Shown: positions 36,201 to 40,749, numbered from the stretch's first letter. The stretch: DNA of 64,000 nucleotides from Marthasterias glacialis (GCA_911728455.2 OU452221.1:4988290-5052289); one strand, 5' to 3'. Numbers and translations are program-made. Notes: generated from the letters alone by a model not told the origin.

Positions 36201-36875
36201 AATCATTTTTTCTTTGAGAGTACCGCTGGTACAAAGAAACCCTGACTTGACAAAGCCAAGAGAACAAAGATTCTCTTTATTGCATCGTGCATTTTGTTTT
36301 CTCGACCGAGAAAATGTCAAATTCACGCACCATGAATTTCAAAACATCAGGTGCTACCTACGGCATAGGATGGGTACTAAACCCGAAACCATGGCTCGAT
36401 TGCTGGCTCACTCTGACTTAACCTCCATTGAGCCCAAATACGATGAATAAATGAAAGCCTCTCCTTGGAACAAAAGGACAAAAGTCTGAAATCCTGGATT
36501 GCATAAAAAGCACCTCTCAATAGCCAGAAAACACCAAAATATTCAAGACCATGTTTTGTCTTTGTGTGGGTGAAACCAAGTGTTAGACGGTGTGTGTGTG
36601 GTCTGGGCACGCTCAGCAGTGGAATGTCCGGGCAACCACTGTAATTATACAGCTTCCGTTTCCAGGAAGGGGAAAATATTTGCGAGTATACACGTCATCC
36701 GTCACCAACTGTCTAAGAAAATAAATTGTCCCTACATTCGACACGAAGACAGTGTAACATCCTTAACGGCACATTTTATTCAGACTTAGTGACAGCTTCT
36801 AAGGATCGGTCTGTAGGAATCATCAAGCTGGGTCTGCCCAATCACGGATGCACGGAATACGGAGAATTCACATGA
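147..36875 (+). CDS. WD40-like beta-propeller protein gene, 5'-incomplete, five exons
   Basis: Five exons join in frame: 147-251, 1565-1676, 2932-3034, 35134-35228 and 36784-36875. Junction phases are 0, 1, 2 and 1, and each acceptor is preceded by AG after a pyrimidine-rich stretch. The joined 166 or so residues contain WD40-like blades. One has FVTASVDGHGK. Another runs RHKADVQDMDIS then SPYDEYLVTASKDRSVG, which matches the usual H-x-D/V...DISP...LVTAS-D-S-V blade pattern. The frame ends at TGA 36873-36875. The start lies to the left of the window, so only the C-terminal part is seen. I do not recognise the specific family member. WD40 proteins are usually interaction scaffolds, and no catalytic role can be read here. 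The third intron is about 32 kb and contains another gene on the opposite strand. Additional exons with compatible phase could be hidden in that intron, and the last exon could have an unrecognised donor. Confidence 0.68.
1021..1185. repeat. Tandem repeat, 55-bp unit x 3
   Basis: Three copies start at 1021, 1076 and 1131 (AACGGTGGGCCCGATCGAGG...). They differ by only a G/A change and one G/A in the GTAGGGTAC block. The unit contains the palindrome GGGCCC and the near-palindrome GTACCC-AGTA-GGGTAC. Confidence 0.9.
1297..1440 (-). mobile_element. Diverged copy of the palindromic Penelope/retrozyme-like family
   Basis: Read on the minus strand it has CTCTTTTCAGAGCCACCACTC followed by an ACATGGTTGTA block, matching the arms of the 51.1-51.4 kb palindrome. 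The central part (GTAGTCTCAACATCGAGACC on the + strand) is a decayed version of the same GTCGAGACC region. No target duplication was recognised. Confidence 0.6.
1565..1676 (+). CDS. WD40-like gene, exon B
   Basis: The exon is 112 bp. The acceptor ends in CTTAAG and has a weak pyrimidine tract, so the left edge is the least sure boundary of this gene. The donor is a good GTAAGT. It encodes VVTLDGRTLLDISAG and ends EEDGFC plus one base. That base joins the next exon as AGC (Ser), so the phases agree. Confidence 0.6.
2092..2220. mobile_element. Hairpin MITE with GGGAATAAAAGAGT ends
   Basis: The left end GGGAATAAAAGAGTAGTGAC is the inverse of the right end GTCACCACTCTTTTATTCCC, with one mismatch. 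The inner parts also pair (AAGCGGCCGTTAAAAACGG against CCGATTTTAAACAGCCGG). Its length of about 130 bp and lack of coding capacity fit a MITE. Confidence 0.7.
2299..2465 (-). mobile_element. tRNA-containing repeat, family D, copy 1
   Basis: On the minus strand, GGCTGGATAGCTCAGTTGG and a T-arm GCAGGTTCAAATCCTGC are followed by TCCAGTC. The acceptor arms pair fully (one G-U), so it is tRNA-like, but only 13 nt separate the D-stem from the T-stem, so the anticodon arm is largely deleted. The same upstream block (GAACAAAGATA...GGAGACC) and downstream block (TTTTTGTTCACCC) occur at 48.5 kb, which shows a dispersed element and not a working tRNA gene. Confidence 0.72.
2932..3034 (+). CDS. WD40-like gene, exon C
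   Basis: The exon is 103 bp, with acceptor TTCTGGTATTAG and a consensus donor GTAAGT. It reads VVMLGGGEVCAYLPHAG and then a stretch ending GDDAIWKL. The last two bases (AA) combine with the first base of exon D to give Lys. A tryptophan near the blade end fits a WD40 strand d. Confidence 0.68.
3163..3212 (-). mobile_element. Isolated terminus of foldback family H
   Basis: The sequence AAAATCTCAAAAAAAGGAGTACAGCGCCCCAGTTACTGGGTCTA is the terminal sequence of the elements at 62613-63286 and 63353-63495, which share TAGACCCAGTTACTGGG at their ends. No partner end is visible nearby, so this is a truncated copy. Confidence 0.7.
3763..4121. mobile_element. Foldback MITE, family M, copy 1
   Basis: Long imperfect inverted ends: GTTAGATTTGAAAAATGTC, then GGTACAATGACTTG, recur inverted at 4070-4120 (CAAGTCATTGTACC and TTGCAAATGGCTT). 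The interior also folds (CACATGATTCAGGGCAATC against GTTTGCCCCAAACCATTTG). A second copy of similar length lies at 45399-45756. It has no coding capacity. Confidence 0.75.
4211..4420. mobile_element. MITE family F, copy 1
   Basis: It shares the order TTGACCCC...CACGCACGTC...GCTCACCATTTTGG...GTCAATAGGT...CCTAAAATGCGCA...GACGTC...GAATTGGG with 5655-5843. The ends TTGACCC and GGGTC are inverted. It is diverged from the second copy. Confidence 0.65.
4751..5085 (+). mobile_element. tRNA-derived SINE, family A
   Basis: The tRNA-like head has an A-box-like GGCTGAGTGG and a B box GGGTTCGAATCCCGG. The body TTGAGCGAGACGCTTGACACC AATTGCTTCTCATCACCCAGG is shared with the other family A copies. It ends in a tail with GAAAAAAGCGCATAATAAATAC. 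There is an internal duplication or insertion in the head (GGTGGCTGAGTCG at about 4797). Confidence 0.8.
5655..5843. mobile_element. MITE family F, copy 2
   Basis: About 190 bp starting TATTGACCCC and ending GGGCCAAT, with CACGCACGTCGCACTCG and GCTCACCATTTTGGTGG near the left and TGATGATGACGTCAGGTG near the right. The internal GTCAATAGG/ATTGACCAC segments are inverted. The right end recurs inverted at 9955-10005, and a related copy lies at 54485-54625. Confidence 0.7.
5986..6127. mobile_element. Hairpin MITE with GATTTCACAAAG ends
   Basis: The left end GATTTCACAAAGCACTAAGAT pairs with the right end ATCTTAGCTCTTTGTGAAATC across about 140 bp. The same GATTTCACAAA end type occurs in the element at 49542-49647. 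Confidence 0.78.
6312..6565. mobile_element. MITE family G, copy 1
   Basis: It starts GACAATTTCATAGA and ends CTCCAGGAAATTAGCCCC. The interior GAAGGTTAGCGTGCC, TGCTTACGGTT and AATCGCACAGTAAGCAC matches 56518-56812 in order. The ends are imperfect inverted repeats (GGSSCAATTTCA). Confidence 0.72.
6640..6800. mobile_element. Dispersed repeat family S, partial copy
   Basis: The segment TCTCAAAAACTGTAGCATTT, CAGGCAAAAATATTTCAAGG and GAAGTTTTCCACCATGACC recurs at 27.8, 35.45 and 44.8 kb. The full-length form is at 27617-27952. Confidence 0.65.
7176..7355 (+). mobile_element. tRNA-derived SINE, family A, with duplicated head
   Basis: Two A-box-like starts (GTCGTGGCCGAGCGG and GTCGTGACTGAGTG) precede one B box (GGGTTCGAGTCCCGG), so the head is duplicated or one SINE was inserted in another. 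It is followed by TTGAGCAAGACACTTAACC and truncated shortly after. Confidence 0.75.
8250..8605 (+). mobile_element. tRNA-derived SINE, family A, full length
   Basis: This is the most complete copy. The head is TGTCGTGGACGAGCGG, the B box is GGGTTCGAATCCCGG, and the body has AAGCAAGACACTTAACCACA and ATTGCTTCTCATCACCCAGG. A 3' region has GGCAGCACATGCTGTATACTCC and GGCCCAGTGACCAGGGGTAA, and the tail is made of ATT repeats. The same body occurs on the minus strand at 19775-20101. Confidence 0.85.
8905..9060 (+). mobile_element. Dispersed repeat family K, copy 1
   Basis: The segments GAAAGGGCAAGGGCACCAAGG and TTTCAAGGGCATCAAGGCAA followed by AGGCCTGAC are shared with 47928-48085 and, inverted, with 9828-9950 and 24200-24300. 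The family is purine-rich and non-coding. Its class is unknown. Confidence 0.6.
9697..9827. mobile_element. Hairpin MITE family L, copy 1
   Basis: The arms AATCCCGTTGGTAAGAGATG / GACGTTTTAGAGCTGGAAGTGC and the inverse GCACTTCCGGCTCCAAAACGTC / CATCACGCACCAACAGGATT pair over about 50 bp. A second copy with the same arms is at 37409-37541, and a stray end (TTACCAACAGGATT) is at about 13050. Confidence 0.85.
9828..9950 (-). mobile_element. Dispersed repeat family K, copy 2
   Basis: Inverted relative to 8905-9060: CATGGCCTTGATGCCCTTTG, GAGGTGCCCTTTCAG and TATCGGGCCTG. It abuts hairpin L on its left. Confidence 0.55.
10079..10207. mobile_element. Hairpin MITE
   Basis: Inverted arms: CCATTGGCCTTTTCAAGATAT, GGAGGACACCATAGGAGTGCAC against GTGCACTTGTACTGTGTCC, ACCATATCTGAAAATGACTAATGG. 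About 43 bp per arm and about 40 bp between. Confidence 0.75.
10464..10516. repeat. (TTTA)n microsatellite with T-rich flank
   Basis: ATTTATTTATTTATTTATTT run followed by a T homopolymer and a G-rich stretch. Confidence 0.9.
12236..12395 (-). mobile_element. tRNA-derived repeat family C, 3' part
   Basis: Contains GACCTTACTGGCAGCTGAGA and AGCTGAATTGCGAAGGACGC, then CACCTTTGGCAGCTAGCCAC. This is the inverse of the 38520-38790 and 55990-56282 copies. Confidence 0.72.
14062..14228. mobile_element. MITE with GTATAGAGAGGCT ends, in the 3' region of the LRR gene
   Basis: A perfect 13-bp inverted end: GTATAGAGAGGCT at 14062-14074 and AGCCTCTCTATAC at 14216-14228. It is 167 bp and has no coding capacity. 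It lies 180-350 bp downstream of the stop codon of the minus-strand LRR gene. Confidence 0.75.
14159..14164 (-). promoter_or_regulatory. Candidate poly(A) signal AATAAA for the LRR gene
   Basis: TTTATT on the + strand reads AATAAA on the minus strand, about 245 bp after the LRR stop codon. It lies inside the 167-bp MITE. The hexamer alone is weak evidence. Confidence 0.35.
14409..17144 (-). CDS. LRR-Ig-FN3 single-pass type I membrane protein, 911 aa, intronless
   Basis: One uninterrupted frame of 911 residues. Residues 1-25 form a signal peptide (hydrophobic core ALFALLLLGLCIQLPL, cleavage near NAQ). Residues 26-124 are a Thr/Pro/Ser mucin-like stalk. The N-terminal LRR cap starts at CPSRCSC (C126, C130, C132, C141), followed by about nine LRRs (about 156-380) and a C-terminal cap NPWDCNC (C385, C387, C410, C431). 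An Ig C2 domain (about 433-526) uses C454 and C507, with YNCTARN around C507. After a second Thr/Pro linker comes an FN3-like domain (about 549-640). The transmembrane segment is about 660-682, followed by WQYRKPK. The tail of about 228 residues has tyrosine motifs (VYSVPP, DYMVPTP, LYEEL) and a Gly-Lys run at 771-784. The architecture is that of the LRFN/LRIT/AMIGO-like adhesion and synapse-organising families, but orthology is not claimed. The start was chosen because the signal peptide begins there. A TATA box lies 118 bp upstream. The gene is nested in an opposite-strand intron. Confidence 0.92.
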   Translation of the reverse strand: MALKHGALFALLLLGLCIQLPLSNAQPNATPRPLRTTIPTTQPPPMETTQPTQGTTVLDQSPTMSSPPSPMTEPTATPMTDTPTTPTMETPTTTMMATTTSPATETLTTSPPSTTTQEPTTTPPPCPSRCSCNSMTRTVDCKMASLTSIPSDIPQYTVTLYLNENNFNLLPRGAFAHLPNLIALHLISCGIQSIANGAFNGLNHLRILSLKANQLTSVQGVFQGMPELQELDLEQNRLGSISQSTLRDFPNLRVLSIGNNDLLTEVSPGAFDMNPMLQSLSISHSSLSQIPQFVFQSLTMLQRLDLSGNQVSQIPPRVFEGLTSLQDLMLSSMSLVDINETAFVGLSQLQSLNLGYNSLQNLDSTALTPLSSLVTLVLTGNPWDCNCRMSQFLNWLKLTQIDHYSAQWTCVTPSVLQGQYVYTIQEVDFACVPIINKSPSSMVVNYQGYIYFECNARGDPKPQIEWYRPDGMQVTATSNAENVYTTFESTVLVIQKAEAINGGNYNCTARNSHGAVSVQFSLIVNGIPTTTVPTTPGNPTTVTTDTPPCAFAPIQVKVGNITDTSVKMEWTAYNSPFIKGYIIQTTEFGMAESNIQLADEEDTSLTVGDLKPGGKYTICVTVFLETCPSITTVDQCEFLTTAGSTDNGLAALVTKHRNEIIGSVLATFFGTLLILASIFVILWQYRKPKSYTKYDFKATSESAQFADLEDGYGESSKAEMSNQIRYTGSINKGAAFDEDDFDRMQNAKDTHTAEVYSVPPDAVPVYGTPHGKGKGKGKGKGKGKRNSQAPLIEIELDKRNSDYMVPTPTKEEESPIFEAKLVDSEPSVPDEAEVGEFGHLYEELDSPKCDCDPVVNGIIEGDGLPHTHNHSMQNGHARNGSANKVRFSLPEEEHDTHVANGDIAKPDTMVA
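17262..17269 (-). promoter_or_regulatory. TATA box of the LRR-Ig-FN3 gene
   Basis: The minus strand reads GGCTCTATAAAAGTGTG, and TATAAAAG is a consensus TATA box. It lies 118 bp upstream of the ATG, predicting a start site near 17235 and a 5' leader of about 90 nt. Confidence 0.55.
17399..17426. other. Perfect 11-bp inverted repeat upstream of the LRR gene
   Basis: AAAATCTCCCA and TGGGAGATTTT are separated by AAATA. It lies about 255-280 bp upstream of the start codon. It may be a hairpin or simply a repeat end; the role is unknown. Confidence 0.6.
17478..17562 (+). mobile_element. Unique head of the satellite-bearing element
   Basis: ACTTCTTTTCAGAACCAGAACTC and a following GGAGTTTTATGTACATGGTG correspond to TTTTCAGAGCCACCACTC and GAGTTTTCATACATGGTTG in the 51 kb palindrome, and to TTATTTTCAGAACCACCAC at 28.99 kb. 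It immediately precedes the 68-bp array, as at the other loci. Confidence 0.55.
17563..19080 (+). repeat. Satellite array, 68-bp monomer, about 22 copies
   Basis: The spacing is exactly 68 bp (for example ATCTCCACCATGCAAAG at 17601 and 17669). The monomer has TCATGTACATGGTGTTAC, then a variable base (T, G or C) and GCAAACCTTACTAGATTGTA. Interior copies are nearly identical. The first and last copies share a different variant, GGTGTCTCTGCAAACC, and a third variant (ATACATGATTTAACTGC) occurs twice near the right edge. The short open frames through it are by-products of the repeat. A 4-copy block of the same monomer is at 29034-29313. Confidence 0.95.
19775..20101 (-). mobile_element. tRNA-derived SINE, family A, full length
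   Basis: The inverse of the 8250-8605 copy: AATAATCGGCTGTTCTATAGCG at the 3' end, CCCCTGGTCACTGGGCCATT, then TGCTCAAGGACATGACCGGG and the B box in GATTCAAACCCACACCCC, ending GCCACGACACG. Confidence 0.85.
20912..21105. mobile_element. MITE family P, copy 1 (C-rich)
   Basis: CAGTGCCGTAACCGGGAAGG on the left and GTCTGGTTGTGCCACTG on the right are partly inverted. The interior has a C-run, AAAAATGCACAA, and CCCCCATAATTATGTC. The 40750-40945 copy has the same order. Confidence 0.65.
21612..21755 (+). mobile_element. tRNA-derived SINE, family A, 5' fragment
   Basis: GTGTGGTGGCTGAGTG, then GGACTCAAGTCCTGGTG, B box GGGCTCAAGTCTC, and CCTTGAGCGAAGACACTTA. It ends soon after AATTGCTTTG. Confidence 0.75.
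21851..22082. mobile_element. MITE with 20-bp inverted ends TAAATGTAAAAGAGTGAAAA
   Basis: The perfect 20-bp inverted end is at 21852-21871 and about 22062-22081. The interior is rich in GAGTGAAA/TTTCACT motifs (for example GAGTGAAACTCACC and GAGTGAAATTGG). It is non-coding. Confidence 0.8.
24200..24300 (-). mobile_element. Dispersed repeat family K, copy 3
   Basis: ACACAGAGGCCATGGCCTCT, TGCCCTGGTCTTGGCCTTGG and TGCCCCTTCAAAAGCTT are the inverse of the 47928-48085 copy. Confidence 0.7.
25128..25575. mobile_element. DNA-transposon-like repeat family Q, copy 1
   Basis: The left end GATTGATCCATTAAGCCCAG is the inverse of the right end GGGGCTTAATGGATTGGTCC. Inside the right end is CAAGGCTGTGATTGGTCAAT. 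The 47578-47846 copy has the same ends and GCTGTGATTGGTCAATGTG. Confidence 0.7.
25745..25862 (-). mobile_element. tRNA-derived SINE, family A, fragment
   Basis: GTGTCTTGCTCAAGGACACAAG, ATGACCGGGACCTGAACCC (B box inverse) and TTGAGTCCGGTGCACTAGAC. Confidence 0.75.
27617..27952. mobile_element. MITE family S, full length, TTAA-flanked
   Basis: The left end TTTAAGCCCCAGCTCAACAT, TGGTAAACTGAC is the inverse of the right end TTCTTACCAATGTTGAGCTGGGGCTTTAA. TTAA flanks both ends. The interior has CAGGCAGAAATAGTTCAAG and AAGTTTTCCACCATCG, the segment that is scattered at 6.6, 35.45 and 44.8 kb. Confidence 0.75.
28036..28254. mobile_element. MITE family J, copy 1, TTAA-flanked
   Basis: Starts TTAAAGGGACTGCGTCGTC and ends ATCATAACGACACAGCCCCTTTAA. 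The ends are inverted, with TTAA at each side, as piggyBac-type elements leave. It aligns along its length with 51508-51720 (ATGAACTCTCACCCAGATAC; TAACTGGGTGATTCCATTTAC). Confidence 0.8.
28358..28485 (-). repeat. Single inverted monomer of the 33.4-kb tandem repeat
   Basis: ACTCAACACCCAAACTGTTGG, GCTCTGATGATGGTGGTTTG and AAGCATAATCAGTTTACC are the inverse of the unit repeated at 33360-33870 (GTAAACTGATCATGC... ACCACCATAATCAGAG ...CAACAGTTTGGGTGTTGAG). Confidence 0.75.
28975..29313 (+). repeat. Second block of the 68-bp satellite with its head, about 4 copies
   Basis: The head ACCAGTTATTTTCAGAACCACCAC is followed by TCAAAGTTTCAAATCC and four monomers with GGTGTTACCGCAAACCTTAC. Two copies carry AGACTGAATCTCC in place of AGATTGTATCTCC. 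The array stops abruptly at GCAAAGTTT. Confidence 0.9.
30165..30545. repeat. AT-rich degenerate array of TTGATCAAT palindromes
   Basis: About a dozen irregular units of about 30-36 bp built from ATTGATCAATGTATT and TTTGATCAATCACAATCA. Each contains the palindrome TTGATCAA or a one-base variant, and spacing is irregular. Confidence 0.8.
30785..30900. repeat. Degenerate minisatellite of GTTTCGTACCCAAGTC type
   Basis: Units of about 15-18 bp: GTTTCGTACCCAAGTCAGTTCC, GTTTTGTACGATGCG, TTTTGTACCAAAGTCG, TTTCGTACCCAC, TTGACCCAAGTTGTTTC. Confidence 0.65.
32495..32522. repeat. (TTTA)n microsatellite
   Basis: Seven uninterrupted TTTA units. A weakly tRNA-like sequence (GGGTTGAGTCCTGCC) sits about 60 bp upstream, so it may be the tail of an old SINE. 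Confidence 0.8.
33360..33870 (+). repeat. Tandem repeat, roughly 90-120-bp unit, about four copies
   Basis: Each unit has ACTGCACTAGTAAACTGAT, CATGCTTTACATGGGATCAGG, CATACCACCATAATCAGAG and CCAACAGTTTGGGTGTTGAG. Unit lengths vary. The first copies include a GGATTTTGTTAGAGTAAGG/GAGGATCC spacer that returns near the end (TTTTAGAGTGAGGAAGAATCC), so the array seems to be a duplication of a longer element. Confidence 0.8.
34430..34935 (+). repeat. Tandem array of 33-47-bp units, each with an AGCCAC-TT-GTGGCT hairpin
   Basis: About 13 units of form TTGGTACAAGCCACTTGTGG plus CTGCTATGGTCATA. Some have a longer GTGCATGGTTATA arm. The core AGCCACTTGTGGCT is a 6-bp palindrome with a two-base centre. 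All three forward frames are open in part because there are few stop codons in the unit; I do not regard the 102-113-codon frames as genes. Confidence 0.85.
35134..35228 (+). CDS. WD40-like gene, exon D
   Basis: The exon is 95 bp, after a strong pyrimidine tract (TTCTCTTCTTGTTCAG). It encodes YRRYPDRHEYLGEVF followed by RHKADVQDMDISPYDE. The frame would stop five bases into the intron if unspliced. Donor GTATCC is weak, but the junction restores TAC (Tyr) with exon E and completes a canonical WD40 blade. This supports splicing there. Confidence 0.68.
35440..35800. mobile_element. Family S copy interrupted by a hairpin MITE
   Basis: The left part TCTCAAAACCTATAGCATTT, CAGGCAAACAAG, AGTTTCCCACAGTGACCAAC and the right part TGCAAATCTGTGAGCATTCA, CTTACCAGTG belong to family S. 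The segment 35527-35733 between them is foreign. Confidence 0.7.
35527..35733. mobile_element. GC-rich hairpin MITE inserted in family S
   Basis: Arms of about 65 bp: AGACTAATCCCAGCATCTCG ... ACCGCAGCTACGGCCACCGCATGC pairs with CGCATGTGGCAGCCATAGCTGCG ... AACGGCTTGGATTAGT. The centre has CAATCAGCAAGGAG on the minus strand. It is richer in GC than its surroundings. Confidence 0.78.
36784..36875 (+). CDS. WD40-like gene, exon E (probable last exon)
   Basis: The acceptor is ACATTTTATTCAG. After the split Tyr codon it encodes LVTASKDRSVGIIKLG and ends NHGCTEYGEFT with TGA at 36873. The blade sequence is convincing. Whether this is truly the terminal exon is less sure, because an internal donor such as GGTCTG after LG would also be possible. 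Confidence 0.6.
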
Positions 36876-37159
36876 CACATGGACTACCTTGACAGTAGAT
36901 TTCTTATAAATTGGCATCATCAATTGCCATGGTAACACCAGGCATTTTTTATATTCGTTGAATAATATGGATAGTGACAATTATTCAGAGAGAAGTAGGG
37001 GAGCCAGTTCACAATTTTTCTTTCTGAGTCAAGTCGTCGGTTTCCATATAATCATGGTAACCCTATTAATTATCGTGGCAGCCGAAATTTGTCAACTCCC
37101 GTGGGAGCATACAAACCCCAAGCTGCTCAAATTAGCACTGAGGGGTTAATCCAGCACAA

Positions 37160-37275
37160 ACTATCTCAGCCCCCCTCGGGTTACCATGTACACACCTGGG
37201 TTTAAGAGAAGCAATTATGGTCAAGTGCCTTGTTCATGGACTCAGTGTCATGACTGGGAATCGAACCCACACTCT
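37160..37275 (-). mobile_element. tRNA-derived SINE, family A, fragment
   Basis: ACACACCTGGGTTTAAGAGAAGCAATTATGGTC, TCATGGACTCAGTGTCATGAC and GGGAATCGAACCCACACTC (inverse B box). It abuts a family B SINE on its right. Confidence 0.72.
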
Positions 37276-37393
37276 GGTTCGAATCCCATCTCAGACCTGG
37301 AGCCTTGCACGTGGATTGGGTTTTCAGTCCCTACCTGATAGTGTTTTTTTTTTTCGCTATGTGGGGTTTTCCTCCCACATCTAAAATGGAACC
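37276..37393 (+). mobile_element. SINE family B, copy 1 (5'-truncated)
   Basis: TGGTTCGAATCCCATCTCAG, ACCTGGAGCCTTGCACGTGG, ATTGGGTTTTCAGTCCCTACC and TTTTCCTCCCACATCTAAAA are shared with 48915-49062 and, inverted, 55795-55912. The B-box-like GGTTCGAATCCC suggests a tRNA-derived origin. Confidence 0.75.
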
Positions 37394-37408
37394 TTTCTTC
37401 TCATTTCC

Positions 37409-37541
37409 TATCCTGTTGGTATGTGATGATGTATTGGAGCCGGAAGTGCAGTGTGAGGAATGTTCATGTACATGTAGGTATACCATTCGTTCACATTGCA
37501 CTTCCGGCTCCAAAATGTCATCACTTACCAATAGGATTCAT
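37409..37541. mobile_element. Hairpin MITE family L, copy 2
   Basis: The arms ATCCTGTTGGTATGTGATGATG / TATTGGAGCCGGAAGTGCAG and the inverse GCACTTCCGGCTCCAAAATG / TCATCACTTACCAATAGGATT match copy 1 at 9697-9827. The centre in both contains CATGTACATG. Confidence 0.85.
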
Positions 37542-38519
37542 TGGCGCTTGCGTTGTGGATGTGTAGTCAAATCAAATCAAATTCAACGAATCAAATTATA
37601 TTTTTCTCGGTTCTTAAAAAAAAAATAAGGGGTGGACACATTTCCTGCAGTCTAGTGAACTTTCTCCTTGGTCCATCAATTGCAACTTCTGAACTTCAAA
37701 AAGCAACGCCTAAAAGTTTATATCTGAGATGCTTGTTTCCATGGTAATAAAACAAATGATGTAATTATTTTTTTCTTTGTAATTGATAGATATAACGTCG
37801 ATGGTTTAAAAAAATGTAGATGTGAAGAGAAATAGACTAGAATGTAAGACACAATGTATAAAAGATAAATAATCAGAGAGAGAGAGAGGGGGAGGGGGTG
37901 AAGGGAGGCTGGAGACAAGATGATGGGGGGGAGGGGTAATCACTGTTGGTCTGGTTCCTTGTGAACCAAGGGATATTCAAAAGGGGCTGGATAAAAAAAT
38001 CCCAGTACTGGCACCGGTACCTTGCTTTATTCCAAAATTGCCGCTAAAACCTGGGGGTGTGTTCCACTTGCGTGAGCGTTCCCCAAGATTGCAACCAATT
38101 TCTGCTGGAACGGGTTCCCCCCGACAACATTGGTGCAGAAGAAGCAACCGACAGGCAAACTTATATCTGAGGTATACGTGGGTGCTTCAAAAAGGGTCGT
38201 AGATGCATAAGATGGCAGCAAGTCAAGTAGATGATGTCATTTTAATAATAATCATTTTGTTGTCATGAAAATAATTAGAATGTATGTATGCTTCAGCGGT
38301 GGGTATTACTTAGCCGAGGGGGTGGGGAGTGAAGTTTCCTTTTATAGAGGGAGGTGATTTTGGTCTGCCATATTGACGTTGGTCGTGTCAGTTTTACGCG
38401 CACATATTGGGTTTCATTGAGCGTGTACATTTGTGTAAGCGTTTACAATCTCGCAAGCAGACCGTGGCCTCAACCTAACAAGGGCATCTGTAGTGGCATA
38501 TAGATTGATCACTATACTT

Positions 38520-38790
38520 AAACAGTACCACTGAAACCTACAGCTCGTGCCATAGTCGATGTGGTTCTCTCCTGCGGCACAAGGGTTATTCTCCAGGCCA
38601 TCCGGTTTTCCTCCCTGCAGAAAAACCAAACACTTTCGATCTCAGGCTGTGCTCCATGGTCATGAGGGTTGATGTGGCTAGCTGCCAAAGGCGCCCTTGA
38701 ATGCCTGCTGCTCGAACACATTGTAGCCGCGTCCTTTCGCAATTCAGCTTCTCAGCTGCCAGTAAGGATGATGAGCCTTCCAAACGATTA
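38520..38790 (+). mobile_element. tRNA-derived repeat family C, copy
   Basis: CTCCTGCGGCACAAGGGTTA, TTCTCCAGGCCATCCGGTTTTCC, GATGTGGCTAGCTGCCAAAG and TTCAGCTTCTCAGCTGCCAG, ending in a TTATTATT tail. Same order as 55990-56282. Confidence 0.78.
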
Positions 38791-38807
38791 TTATTTCTAT
38801 AAGAAAC

Positions 38808-38935
38808 TTGGCCGTGTCTGAATCGAGCGACTTCGGCTATTGCTATGGCTATCGTCTGCAACGACAGCGTTGAAGAGTAGGACTTTCCGGCGTTCCATTC
38901 CTAGCCACTGTCGAAGCCATTAATTCGGGGACAGC
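38808..38935. mobile_element. MITE family R, copy 1
   Basis: The left end TGGCCGTGTCTGAATC and the right end ATTCGGGGACAGCC are imperfect inverses, with GACTTCGGCTATTGC inside. Copy 2 is at 61903-62040. A GGCTGT microsatellite-like run follows at 38979-39030. Confidence 0.6.
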
Positions 38936-39855
38936 CTCAGTTCCGACATGGCCTAAGAGCCACTTCAATGCATAAGGCTGTGGCTGTGGCTGTGGCTGTT
39001 CCTAAGGCTGTTCCTAAGGCTGTTGCTGAAGGCAGCCTGTGCTTCAACGCATAGTAACATGGTGATCAATTCAACCACTTCCTTAGGTTTGGCCATCTCA
39101 CTGTTTACAAGGTGAGAGCGACTTGATCCTTTCACATTCATGTCAAGTGTAAACGTTTTTACATAAATTGTAAGGGCAAACTGAGATACTGACCATACAA
39201 GTTGATACTGGCATCACTTGGTTCTCCTGATCATTTCTGTCTCCTGTGAAAATGTATTCTGCTACATGGGTTTAATAGTTTGCATTAAAAAAAAAAAGGG
39301 TTCTAAATTGAAAGATGCTTGGCAATTATGTTCTTTTGCTTTCTCTTAGCCTAAACCTTGGGGGCTCAATATTATTACACTGCAAGCTGCTAGGGCAGAG
39401 CTGGTGCTTTTTTCCGTTTTTTATAAGGTAGCACAAAATTCTGTACGTAACAAAAGCAAATTCACTCGTCTTTGAAAGTTTATGACAAGACCCCACCTCA
39501 TTATTATTATTATTTTTTTTTTTTATGCAACTCGCCCATCTCAAGGCCCAAAGGCCACTCGAGGTTTGGGCTACTTTTTGAAGGGATAGAAACCTGCCCC
39601 AATGCGCAGAAACAAGACATGGCGAGATGTAAACGCCAGTCTCTTCACAGCACAGCTAAGAACAGGGGGGGGTAAATGAATCCGTTGTAAGACAAACATG
39701 ACTGCCTCTACCTCTATTTGAAGCAGTTTTAGTGTCTTGCTCAAGGACACAAATGAAGTGAAGAAAGTAGTATAGTGTAGAAGTTGTAATGTACATGCAT
39801 GCCAATGAAAATCCAGTAGTTCACTTTTGTATGTATATAAACAAAACCGTTTATA

Positions 39856-39882
39856 AATAAATATATATATATATATATATAT
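39856..39882. repeat. (AT)n microsatellite
   Basis: About 13 TA dinucleotides beside AAATAAATA tracts. Confidence 0.9.
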
Positions 39883-40749
39883 AAAGAAAAATAAATAAAA
39901 TATTTTGTTGATATATTTGATGGTAACAATTGTCGAAGGAGCACAAATATATCGGTAATGTATTTGGATGGAGTTTATAATATGTTAATCAAGGTAGCTA
40001 GTACTGGTAGTTTACTAAAAAAAAAGTATGTCAAAGAAAAAACAAAATCCAAAGAACATTTTTTTTTGTTTTCCTGAAAGTTCAAGGGAAAGTACATCAT
40101 TGTTTTGTTGAAGAATAACTTATGGTGGCTCATAAAGGGACATTGCACATATATAGTTAAGGAAATATCTCCATAAATATTCAAGATTTGTTCTCAAGTG
40201 GGAAATATTTATGGAAATATTTTCCCAAATATTCTTTGGTTTTGACCCTGTTTTCATTTTTTTTTTTTTTTTACGAAAATATTTCTGTGAATGTTTACAG
40301 TTTGGCAAACTCATTGATGCGTGGAACACAAACCCATGGCATTGACAGGGATTTTGTGTAGCATTTGTGTCCAGCTTCTTAGGCTGGCTATAATATTATA
40401 TTAACACACTTAGTCTGTCACACAAAATGGAGGCATCAATGGGTTTGCATGGCAATGAATATGTAGGGATTTTGTTTGCAACTTCGGGCAAAACTGTAAA
40501 ATATCATACAGACTTTGTTCTGTAAATGTCTCTTCAGTCGAGCCACCGTAGTAGTTTATTTGGATGTTTAAGTTATAGTGGATGCAACGCAAAATGGTTT
40601 GTGAGCTTGGTGAGCATTGACATCGAGCAATCAAAAATAAGCCACAGTGATTTGAGGGGCCTTCAGATGCTATAATGTTGACTGTGAGTAGCTGTGTTTG
40701 GAGGGGGTGTGGTGATAGTATTCCTATAAAGGGGGGTGGAGGGTATGCA

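Larger units (their letters stand above)
35229..36783 (+). other. Intron D-E of the WD40-like gene
   Basis: This 1.55 kb intron contains a family S repeat interrupted by a 207-bp hairpin element (listed). In the remainder (35.8-36.78 kb) I see no coding sequence. The GTGTGTGTGG stretch at about 36590 is short. Confidence 0.5.
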
